A stretch of 64,000 nucleotides of DNA from Leifsonia psychrotolerans (GTDB lineage: Bacteria > Actinomycetota > Actinomycetes > Actinomycetales > Microbacteriaceae): NCBI RefSeq assembly GCF_013410665.1, contig NZ_JACCFM010000001.1, positions 124,001 through 188,000 of the forward strand. Direction: 5' to 3'. Positions 17,735 through 25,437 of the stretch are shown in pieces. Position 1 is the stretch's first letter; the number at the start of each line of letters is the position of its first letter. A model generated the notes under the pieces. The model searched no databases and was not told the origin of the DNA. It worked only from the letters and a program-made list of their open reading frames with translations. The translations under genes were made by a program, and so were the position numbers.

Positions 17735-19314
17735 GCGCAGCAGTTTTCGCCGCGCTTGATTTCGGCACATCGGGGGTGAAGGTCGCCCTGATCGACACCG
17801 ACGGTGTGACTCTCGCGGGTGCTCAGGCGCCCTACCCGACCGTGTCGGGACGTGCGGGGGAGCGGGAGCAGGATCCCAGCGACTGGTGGGCGGCCGGCGT
17901 CGCCGCGCTTCGCGAGTGCCCGGCGGCCGTGCGCGACCGGGTCGTCGCCGTCGCAGCGACCGGGCAAATGCAAGATCTCATTTGTGTGGCGGACTCGGGC
18001 GGTGCCGGCGAGGTCAGGCGCAGCCCGGTTCGCGCCGCGCTGCTCTACTCCGACACCCGGGCCGGCGCCCAGCACACTCGGTTGAGCAACGCGTTTCCCG
18101 ACTGGGCCCGGCGCACCGGCAACCACCAGGATTCGTCAAATGTGGGCGCCAAAATCGCCTGGCTGGCCGACACCGAACCCGCGACTCTTGCGAGTTCGAC
18201 GAGCCTGCTGTTCAGCGCCGCAGGTTATGTGCTCTGGCGGGCCGGCGCCGAGCCGGCCTGCGACCTGGCGACGGCGTCGGTGACCGGGCTGCTCGATGTC
18301 GGCCGGCGCGAGTGGTTCCACGCGATGGTGACAGCCAGCGGTGCGACGCCCGCGCAGCTGCCCCGACTGGTTCAGCATGCGGCCAGCGCCGAGTCCATCG
18401 TGGGCACTCTGACGGATGCCGCAGCGCACGAGTGGGGACTGCCCGCCGGTATCCCGCTCGTGTTGGCGCTCGGCGATGCCGCAGCGACGACCGACGGACT
18501 CGTGGGGAGCGAACCCGGCGACGCCTACCTCTACCTCGGCAGTACCGGCTGGTTTGCGCAGATCGGCGCGACTGCCGCCGATCCGTCACCGCGCCATTCC
18601 ATCGTGCTGCCCGGCTGGCAGCGGCGCCTGCAGATCGGCGCCGTGCTCTCGGCCGGCACGGCGTCGGCCTGGGCGCTGGCAACATTTCTTCCCGGTCTGA
18701 GCTTTGCCGAGGCCGATGCCCTCGCCGGCGCGCGCCTGGATTCCGCACCGCCGGCCCGCCTGCTGTGCCTGCCGGGGCTGAACGGCGAGCGCACCCCGGT
18801 GCGCGACAACCAGGCGCGTGGCGCATTCATCGGTATCACCGACCAGACGGATGCGGTCGATCTTTACCTCGCGGTTCTGACCGGGGTCGCGATGAACCTG
18901 CGGCACGCTGCCGACGACATGCGCGCCGACGACATGCGCGCCGACGACATGCGCGCCGACGACACGCGTGCCGACGACCGGCAGCCCCCTCCGCCACGAC
19001 GGCTCGCCCTGGTGGGCGGAGCAGCGGAGTCGCCGACCTGGCGTCGCATTCTGGCCTCGGTTTTCGATGTGCCGGTCATCACCGGCCCGCACGGGGATCC
19101 GGGAACCGTCTCGGCCGCCCGACACGCCGCAGACGCCCTCGGACTGGCTCACAGCATCCGTTCGCTTTTCGACATCGCCGCTGGGGATGAGACCGGGGCG
19201 GGGTTCGTGACCGAACCCGGACCCGGCACCCCTCTCTATCGAGAACTCCTTCCGGTGCACCGCGCACTCTACGACGCGCTCGCCGGGAGCTTTCAGTCCC
19301 TCGCCCAGATTTGA
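17731..19314 (+). CDS. FGGY-family carbohydrate kinase (xylulokinase-like)
   Basis: A 527-residue kinase expected to phosphorylate the sugar brought in by the ABC importer. It starts with the phosphate-1 motif LDFGTSGVKVALID, has VAATGQMQDL where xylulokinases have GQMHG, and continues with LALGDAAATTDGLVG and the C-terminal adenosine motif LALVGGAAESPTWRRIL. GQMQ suggests a substrate different from xylulose. A surface loop just before the adenosine motif is expanded by a 15-bp tandem repeat encoding (ADDMR)n. It overlaps the permease gene, with the binding-protein gene 69 bases downstream. Confidence 0.88.
   Translation: MSAAVFAALDFGTSGVKVALIDTDGVTLAGAQAPYPTVSGRAGEREQDPSDWWAAGVAALRECPAAVRDRVVAVAATGQMQDLICVADSGGAGEVRRSPVRAALLYSDTRAGAQHTRLSNAFPDWARRTGNHQDSSNVGAKIAWLADTEPATLASSTSLLFSAAGYVLWRAGAEPACDLATASVTGLLDVGRREWFHAMVTASGATPAQLPRLVQHAASAESIVGTLTDAAAHEWGLPAGIPLVLALGDAAATTDGLVGSEPGDAYLYLGSTGWFAQIGATAADPSPRHSIVLPGWQRRLQIGAVLSAGTASAWALATFLPGLSFAEADALAGARLDSAPPARLLCLPGLNGERTPVRDNQARGAFIGITDQTDAVDLYLAVLTGVAMNLRHAADDMRADDMRADDMRADDTRADDRQPPPPRRLALVGGAAESPTWRRILASVFDVPVITGPHGDPGTVSAARHAADALGLAHSIRSLFDIAAGDETGAGFVTEPGPGTPLYRELLPVHRALYDALAGSFQSLAQI
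18910..18980 (+). repeat. 15-bp in-frame tandem repeat inside the FGGY kinase gene
   Basis: GCCGACGACATGCGC is repeated at 18910, 18925 and 18940, with a fourth copy differing at two bases (18955) and a partial fifth from 18970. It encodes ADDMR repeats. The unit is a multiple of three, so slippage changes loop length but not frame. Confidence 0.95.
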
Positions 19315-19320
19315 TTCGAC

Positions 19321-19355
19321 CGCACCGCACCGCACCGCACCGCACCGCACCGCAC
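19321..19355 (+). repeat. Pentanucleotide microsatellite (CGCAC)7 upstream of binding-protein gene
   Basis: Seven uninterrupted CGCAC units lie in the 69-base gap between the kinase and binding-protein genes. The array ends 28 bases before the ATG at 19384; a CTGAAAGG ribosome site lies between. A five-base unit outside the coding frame could vary spacing or leader structure by slippage. Confidence 0.95.
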
Positions 19356-19383
19356 CACATCCCACCTCCTGAAAGGCACCACC

Positions 19384-20316
19384 ATGAAGATCTCCAGACG
19401 GCTGAGCCTCGCCGCAGCACTGACGCTGCCCGTTGTGTTCGCGCTCACGGCCTGCTCAAGCACCAGCGCTCCCGCAGCCGACGATGTGACGCGCGTCGTC
19501 GTACTCACGCCCTACCTGTCGAGTGCAGCGACGAAGGAGTCGATTGACGAGTTCACCACGCAGGGCGAAAAGCTGGGCTGGGAGATCAGCGTCGTCGACA
19601 CCGCTGGCGACATGAACAAGCTCAACAGTGCGTTCCAGGACGCCGCGGCGCAGCAACCGGATGCCATCGTGCTCGGCTCCGGTGACCCGACCCAGATCTC
19701 GCTCGGTTTGAAGTCGGCCGTGGCCGCCGGCATTCCGGTCTTCGCCATGGATGCCGCGGCCAACGATCTGATCGCCGCCAACGTCACGAGCGACAACACC
19801 AGCCTTGGTGACCAGAGCGCGAGCGCGTTGATCGACCTGATGGGTGGCACGGGGGCTGTGGTCATGATGACCCACGAACCGCACCCGGGTGTGAAGGCAC
19901 GTGCCGCCGGAGCCCGCGAGACGTTTGCGGCCGCCGGAATCACCGTGCTCGAAGAGAAGCATGTCGAGAACCCGGGCGCCGTCGACAGTGCCCGCACCTC
20001 GATGCAGGACATCATCTCGTCGCGCGGTGCCGAGGTCACCGGAGTCTGGGGTGGCTGGGACGAACCGGCCCTCGGCGTCACGCAGGCGCTGAACGCCGCC
20101 GGCGTCACGAACGTGCCCGTCGTCGGAGTCGACGGCCAGGACTTCGCGTTGGCCGAGATCGATAAGAAGGGCCCGTTCCAGGCCACGATCAAGCAGGACT
20201 GGGCCTCGATTGCCGGTCAGGTCGTCGCGCTCATCCAGGATCTGGTCGACAACGGCACCCCGCCGGCGCAGGGGCAGTACGAACTGCCGGGTACGCTCAT
20301 TACCGGTACCAAATAG
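19384..20316 (+). CDS. Sugar-type ABC transporter solute-binding lipoprotein (Peripla_BP_4)
   Basis: A 310-residue protein with a lipoprotein signal (ISRRLSLAAALTLPVVFALTAC, lipobox LTAC) and a LacI/RbsB-like binding fold: VVVLTPYLSSAATKESIDEF, AAAQQPDAIVLGSGDP, AAGIPVFAMDAAAND, VPVVGVDGQDFALAEI. CUT2 binding proteins take up pentoses, autoinducer-2, inositol and similar ligands; the ligand here is open. It is the fourth gene of the operon, preceded by the CGCAC microsatellite and followed 43 bases later by the PnuC-family gene. Confidence 0.92.
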   Translation: MKISRRLSLAAALTLPVVFALTACSSTSAPAADDVTRVVVLTPYLSSAATKESIDEFTTQGEKLGWEISVVDTAGDMNKLNSAFQDAAAQQPDAIVLGSGDPTQISLGLKSAVAAGIPVFAMDAAANDLIAANVTSDNTSLGDQSASALIDLMGGTGAVVMMTHEPHPGVKARAAGARETFAAAGITVLEEKHVENPGAVDSARTSMQDIISSRGAEVTGVWGGWDEPALGVTQALNAAGVTNVPVVGVDGQDFALAEIDKKGPFQATIKQDWASIAGQVVALIQDLVDNGTPPAQGQYELPGTLITGTK

Positions 20317-20359
20317 ACAGAGGACGCCGCCCAACGCGCGGGCGAAGGGAGCGGGAACG

Positions 20360-21037
20360 ATGAATGTCATCAGCTGGCTCTTCGACGCCCAACTGCACAT
20401 CGGCGATCAGGTGATCCTCTGGCGTGAGGTTGTCGGCAACCTCTTCGGTCTGGCCAGCGCACTCGGCGGTATGCGACGCAAGGTGTGGGCCTGGCCGGTT
20501 GGAATTGCCGGCAACGCTCTGCTGTTCACCGTCTTCCTCGGGGCCGTCTTCGGCACGCCCAACCCGATCAATCTCTACGGTCAAGCCGGTCGACAGATCA
20601 TGTTCATCGTCGTGTCGATCTACGGTTGGATCCAATGGAGACGGGCCCGTGCAGCCGTCGGCCAGGTGGCGGTGACTCCGCGCTGGGCGGGCAACCGGGT
20701 GCGAGTTCTGCTCGGGTTGGGACTCGTCGGCGGAACGCTCATCCTGACCCCCATTTTCACCGCTCTCGGCTCGTTCGAGCCAGTGTGGGCCGACGCCTGG
20801 ATTTTCACTGGATCGCTTCTGGCCACCTACGGCATGGCCAAGGGCTGGACCGAGTTCTGGCTCATCTGGGTCGCCGTCGACATCGTCGGAGTGCCACTTT
20901 TGGTCAGTGCGGGCTACTACGCCTCGGCGACGCTGTACCTGTTTTATGGCGCGTTCACGATTGTGGGATTCTTCGTCTGGATGCGGGTGCAGCGGCGGCA
21001 GCGCGCCCTCGCATCCGACGTACTCACTCTCCCCTGA
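20360..21037 (+). CDS. pnuC: PnuC-family vitamin/riboside transporter
   Basis: A 225-residue membrane protein with about seven helices. The family pattern shows in [35 protein letters not shown], in [10 protein letters not shown] and in [26 protein letters not shown]. PnuC proteins move nicotinamide riboside by facilitated diffusion; close relatives carry thiamine, riboflavin or nucleosides, so the substrate is not certain. The ATG at 20360 follows GAAGGGAGCGGGAACG; a longer in-frame opening from 20210 overlaps the binding-protein gene and was rejected. Its place at the end of a ribose-type ABC/FGGY operon is unusual. Confidence 0.85.
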   Translation: MNVISWLFDAQLHIGDQVILWREVVGNLFGLASALGGMRRKVWAWPVGIAGNALLFTVFLGAVFGTPNPINLYGQAGRQIMFIVVSIYGWIQWRRARAAVGQVAVTPRWAGNRVRVLLGLGLVGGTLILTPIFTALGSFEPVWADAWIFTGSLLATYGMAKGWTEFWLIWVAVDIVGVPLLVSAGYYASATLYLFYGAFTIVGFFVWMRVQRRQRALASDVLTLP

Positions 21038-21054
21038 GAGAGCAGAATAGGCCT

Positions 21055-22974
21055 ATGCCGAACCGTCTCGCTGCTGCGATCAGCCCCTATCTGCGTTCGC
21101 ATGCCGACAATCCCGTCGACTGGCATGAGTGGGGTGCCGAGGCCTTCGCCGAAGCTCGGGCACGCGATCTGCCGGTGCTCGTGTCAATCGGCTATTCCAC
21201 CTGTCACTGGTGCCACGTGATGAACAGAGAATCGTTCAGTGACCCGGCGCTCGCGAGTGTCCTGAACAAGAATTTCGTCAGCATCAAAGTCGATCGGGAA
21301 GAGCACCCCGACGTCGACACCAGTTTTCTCGCCGCGGCCGGTGCATTCACCCGAAACCTCGGCTGGCCGCTCACCGTGTTCGTCACGCCCGACGGGCAGG
21401 CCTTCTACGCCGGCACCTACTTTCCGCCGCAGCCGGCACAGGGGCTCCCGTCCTTCATGCAGGTGCTTGATGCCGTCACGGATGCCTGGACCCAGCGCCG
21501 CGACGACGTCACCGAATCTGCGGCGCGCGTGGCTCAGGCCCTCGCCGACATCGCCGCGCTGCCAGAGGCCTCGAGGTCGGGGACACTGGCCGAGCCGGTC
21601 GAGATCGAGCAGGCACTGACACAGCTCGTGGCTCAGGAAGATACGCGCTCTGGCGGTTTCGGTGGCGCGCCGAAGTTTCCGATGGCGCCGACGCTCGGCT
21701 TTCTGCTCGATGACCCTCGACCGTCCGCACAGGCGCTGGCGCTGCGCACCCTCAAAAGGATGGGTGCCTCCCCACTGCGCGATCCGGTCGAAGGCGGCTT
21801 CTTTCGTTACGCCGTGCAGCGCGACTGGTCGGAACCGCACTACGAGCGCATGCTCTCCGACAATGCCCAGTTGCTCGCCCTGTATACCCGGGCGTGGCAA
21901 CGCACGAACGAGCGGTGGGCACGCATCGTCGTCGACGGGCTTGTCGATTTTCTCACCACCGTGTTGCGCCTTCCGAGTGGCGGCTTCGCCAGCGCCCAGG
22001 ATTCCGAAAGCATCGTCAATGGTGTGCGCGTCGAAGGCGGCTATTACGCGCTCGAGCTCGATGACCGCAGGGCCGAGCGCGCACCGGCCCTCGATGAAAA
22101 GGTGCTCACCGGATTCAACGGCCTGGCGATCTCGGCGCTGGCACGCGCCGGGTTCGCGGGAGAGAACGACCGCGCGTGTGTGAGTGCACGTCAGGCGGCG
22201 GACTACCTCCTGGCCCATCATGTGCGGGCCGACGGTACCCTCGTGCGTGTGAGCGTCGACGCGCGCATCTCGGCGGCGCCGGCCACGCTGGAAGATTATG
22301 GGATGTTCGCCCGGGCGCTCCTCGATCTGGCACTGGTCACCGGCGACGTCGGCTACGCCAAAGGCGCCCGCCGACTCATCGACAGCACTCTCTCGCCGGC
22401 ATCCGACAGCGCCGATGCCGAGGATCGCGAGTCGGCCACAGCCCTGCGGTTCCGCCCACCGGGCGGCGGAGACCCGGTTTTGGAAGGCCAGGGGCTCGCC
22501 TTCACCGCCAATCCCTCTGACGGCGCCTACCCCTCAGGGCTGACGGCGATTGCCGACGCCGCCCATCAGCTTTTTCTACTCACGGCCGAGACTCGGTATC
22601 GAGACGCGGCTCGTTCGGCGCTGTCGGGCATCGTCTCCCGTGCGCTGGCACAACCCCTCGCCTTCGGAGCTACGCTTCGCCTGATCAACGCGCTCACCGA
22701 GCCCGCCGTACAGCTCGTCGTCGTCTCACCCGATGTCCTGTCATCCGACGATTCGGGTTCCGCCGATCCCAGTGGTCTGCGCGCAGCGGCCCGCAGATAT
22801 CCGGCCAATCTGGTCACCTGCGTCACCGAGAGCCAAGCTCGAGCATTTGCCGAGGCAGGCTTCGCGCTGTTCGATTCGCGCGCAACGCGCAGTGGCCGGG
22901 TGACCGCTTACCTCTGCCGAGACTTCGTCTGCCGTCTGCCGGTCACAGATTCAGCACAACTCGAGCGCAATTAG
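21055..22974 (+). CDS. YyaL-type thioredoxin-domain protein (DUF255, SPATA20-like)
   Basis: A 639-residue protein. The N-terminal thioredoxin-like domain has the family signature [24 protein letters not shown] and an active-site-like CHWCHVM (Cys50 and Cys53), followed by [10 protein letters not shown] and GGWPL-type residues ([13 protein letters not shown]). The remainder is an alpha/alpha barrel of six-hairpin type ([33 protein letters not shown]). Its biochemical role is not established. The ATG at 21055 is 17 bases after pnuC; homology begins right at this start, so the longer upstream opening is an artefact. Confidence 0.92.
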   Translation: MPNRLAAAISPYLRSHADNPVDWHEWGAEAFAEARARDLPVLVSIGYSTCHWCHVMNRESFSDPALASVLNKNFVSIKVDREEHPDVDTSFLAAAGAFTRNLGWPLTVFVTPDGQAFYAGTYFPPQPAQGLPSFMQVLDAVTDAWTQRRDDVTESAARVAQALADIAALPEASRSGTLAEPVEIEQALTQLVAQEDTRSGGFGGAPKFPMAPTLGFLLDDPRPSAQALALRTLKRMGASPLRDPVEGGFFRYAVQRDWSEPHYERMLSDNAQLLALYTRAWQRTNERWARIVVDGLVDFLTTVLRLPSGGFASAQDSESIVNGVRVEGGYYALELDDRRAERAPALDEKVLTGFNGLAISALARAGFAGENDRACVSARQAADYLLAHHVRADGTLVRVSVDARISAAPATLEDYGMFARALLDLALVTGDVGYAKGARRLIDSTLSPASDSADAEDRESATALRFRPPGGGDPVLEGQGLAFTANPSDGAYPSGLTAIADAAHQLFLLTAETRYRDAARSALSGIVSRALAQPLAFGATLRLINALTEPAVQLVVVSPDVLSSDDSGSADPSGLRAAARRYPANLVTCVTESQARAFAEAGFALFDSRATRSGRVTAYLCRDFVCRLPVTDSAQLERN

Positions 22975-23157
22975 TGAACGCACTGTCTCATTAATCGCTA
23001 GTATGGCGTCAGGCTCTCGTATTCCGTCGACCAGGCCTTCCGTGCGAACGATCGTGCAGAAGCCAACGATGGTTCGCGCCGGCCAAGGGGGATCGTTCGA
23101 GTTGCGGTGTCTCTGAATCCACCTGCTCTCGACCGACATCAAGGATGGCCCTGAACT

Positions 23158-25425
23158 ATGTCATTGTCTCAACGCTTCGCGAGCGGTCAACGGCCGTCGC
23201 GTTTTCGGGTATTTGCTGGGGTGGCGCTGGCTCTGGCGCTGTCGCTCGGTTTCATTGTGGCGCCGGCGCCGGATGCGGCCATGGCCGCGTCGGCCTTGAC
23301 GATTTCTGGGCACGTTGACACGCAGGTCCGCGGGAGTGCCCCGGCGGCGATTCCGGTGGGTGTCGAGTTCGATGTCAATTTGTATGCCGCCGATGCGTCA
23401 ATTCGGTGGGATGAGACCCCGGTTCGGACTGTGCGGGTGCGCGGTGGCGAATCGGGTAACTACAGTTTCGCCGGGTTGTCGCGTGGCACTGTTTATCGTG
23501 TGGGGGTGGCAGCGGTTGTGACCAACGGCATCCGTTACCATGACGAATTTTGGCCGCGCAAGGGGTCGATGAAGGCCGCCGAGGTGTTGTACCCGCCCGG
23601 AGGAAATGCGGCACTGTCGAATCTGAACTTCTCGATGATCGCCCGGAACAGTGCGGCGAATCTGACTGGGCGTGTGACGAACCAGGCGAATGTGCCGTTG
23701 GGGATTCCGATCGAGGTGACCCTGTATGACGTGCAAGACACGTCGTTGGGTGATGAGGCCATGGGCGCGATCGAGCGTGTGACGACGGTCAACGGCAGTT
23801 ATGGCTTCGATGTGCCGCGAGACGCTCGATACAAGTTGTCGTTCCGTGATCTTTCCCGTGCCGAAACGGCCCTCGCGTGGAGTGTGTATCCGGCGCCGAC
23901 ACGAGAGTTCATCCAGGCTGGTGGGGCGAGTGCGGTTGACGTGGGTGCGGTCAAGCTCGCACCGGGCGTGTCAATTTCGGGCACGGTCAACACGCGGACC
24001 GCGGGCGGCGTTGCCCCGATCCCGGCCGGCGTTGATTTTTCGGTGGAGCTTTATGAGCGCTACAGCACGATGGGTTGGTACACGGGCCGCATCGTCGCAC
24101 CGGAGATCGCGAATCTGGGCACGGCTGGCACGTACCGGTTTGTCGGACTTCCGGCGGGGCAGTACACCGTTGGCTTTACGAATGCGAAAACCAGCAGCGG
24201 AAACTATGACCCGCAGGTGTGGAACAACGTGAGCTTCATTGGTGATGCGAGTGCCGTCTACGTCAGCGCTGGCGGCCGTGCAACGGGCATCAACGCCTCG
24301 ATGGTGGTGCGGCCTCTGCCCTCGGTGAGCCCCGCGACCCCGACCATCACCGGCACTCTCATCGATGGCCAGACCCTCACCGCGCAGGCGGGCGTCTGGA
24401 AGCCGACAGGTGTGGCGGTGAGCCAGCAGTGGCTGCGCGGGGGCAACCCGATCTCTGGAGCAACCGCGGCGAGCTACACTCTCACGGCGGCAGATGTCGG
24501 CAGTCGGATCAGCGTGATCGTCACCGGGAGCATGACGGGATACACCACGGCGTCGCAGACCTCGACCGAGACGGCATCCATCGCCGCGAAGCCGATCCCG
24601 TTGCCGATGACTGGGCCGACCCCGACCATCACAGGAATACTCGCCAACGGCAAGGTGCTGACGCTGAAACCAGGCGTCTGGAATCCCAAGACCGCCAAAC
24701 TGACTCAGCAATGGCTGCGTGACGGAAGCCCGATTACCGGGGCGACGAAGATCAAGTACACGCTGACGGCGGCGGATGTTGGCCGACAGATCAGCGCAGT
24801 CGTCACCGGCACCCGGGCCGGCTACGTCACGACGACGATGACATCGGTGCCGACGACTCTGATCGCCGCCAGGCCTTTTACCGCAGCTCCGAGGCCCACG
24901 ATCACGGGGACTCGTACCGAGGGCAGCGTGCTGACCGCGAAAGTGGGTCTGTGGAAGCCGGCTGGCGCAGCACTGACCCAGCAGTGGCTGCGCAACGGAG
25001 TTGCGATTGCCGGTGCAACGGAGCGGACCTACCCCCTCACGACTGACGATATCGGCAGCCAGATCAGCGTGGCCGTGAGCGGATCGCTCGCGGGGTATGC
25101 CACGGCGACGACAACCTCGGTTTTGACCCCGAAGATCGCCCCGAAGCCCCTGCCCAACCTCACCGCGGTGACACCGACGATCTCGGGTACACGGGCGAAT
25201 GGCAAGGTTCTGACGGCGAACGTCGGCGCGTGGAAGCCCACGACCGTCACACTCACTCAGAAGTGGTTGCGCAACGGTGTCGCGATTGCCGGGGCGACGT
25301 CGAAGACCTACACGCTGACGGCGGCGGATGTCGGGAGAAAGATCAGCGTTGCCGTCACGGGAAGTCTGGCCGGTTACACAACGGCGACCAAGACTTCGGT
25401 GGCGACGGTGAATATCGCCAAGTAG
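23158..25425 (+). CDS. Secreted surface protein with four Ig-like repeats, no visible anchor
   Basis: A 755-residue protein with a signal peptide ([29 protein letters not shown]). Residues about 45-380 hold three carboxypeptidase-regulatory-like modules ([33 protein letters not shown]). From about 395 to the end come four bacterial Ig-like repeats of about 88 residues, each with TPTITG, G-V/A-W-x-P, QQWLRxG, Y-x-LTAADVG and a GY-(T/A)T end. The protein stops right after the fourth repeat with no membrane helix, sortase signal or wall-binding domain. The N-terminal half is nearly identical to that of the next gene. A role in adhesion or the cell envelope is inferred only. Confidence 0.85.
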   Translation: MSLSQRFASGQRPSRFRVFAGVALALALSLGFIVAPAPDAAMAASALTISGHVDTQVRGSAPAAIPVGVEFDVNLYAADASIRWDETPVRTVRVRGGESGNYSFAGLSRGTVYRVGVAAVVTNGIRYHDEFWPRKGSMKAAEVLYPPGGNAALSNLNFSMIARNSAANLTGRVTNQANVPLGIPIEVTLYDVQDTSLGDEAMGAIERVTTVNGSYGFDVPRDARYKLSFRDLSRAETALAWSVYPAPTREFIQAGGASAVDVGAVKLAPGVSISGTVNTRTAGGVAPIPAGVDFSVELYERYSTMGWYTGRIVAPEIANLGTAGTYRFVGLPAGQYTVGFTNAKTSSGNYDPQVWNNVSFIGDASAVYVSAGGRATGINASMVVRPLPSVSPATPTITGTLIDGQTLTAQAGVWKPTGVAVSQQWLRGGNPISGATAASYTLTAADVGSRISVIVTGSMTGYTTASQTSTETASIAAKPIPLPMTGPTPTITGILANGKVLTLKPGVWNPKTAKLTQQWLRDGSPITGATKIKYTLTAADVGRQISAVVTGTRAGYVTTTMTSVPTTLIAARPFTAAPRPTITGTRTEGSVLTAKVGLWKPAGAALTQQWLRNGVAIAGATERTYPLTTDDIGSQISVAVSGSLAGYATATTTSVLTPKIAPKPLPNLTAVTPTISGTRANGKVLTANVGAWKPTTVTLTQKWLRNGVAIAGATSKTYTLTAADVGRKISVAVTGSLAGYTTATKTSVATVNIAK
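23189..24306 (+). repeat. 1118-bp direct duplication, copy 1
   Basis: This segment is colinear, without indels, with 25463-26580 (constant offset 2274 bp). It codes for the signal peptide and the three N-terminal modules. The differences are scattered single bases, mostly silent; the few amino-acid changes include T/S at RTVRVRGG, T/S at PTREF and N/K at TNAKTS. Confidence 0.95.
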
Positions 25426-25437
25426 GCGGTCGAAGCA

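Noticed and set aside
17886..19190. A 434-codon plus-strand frame inside the FGGY kinase gene
   Set aside because: Out-of-frame, Arg-rich, without motifs; the kinase frame carries the ASKHA motifs.
22975..23157. Small gene between the YyaL-type and first surface-protein genes
   Set aside because: A 63-codon minus frame has no ribosome site or recognisable features; the 183 bases are better read as the promoter and leader of the surface gene.
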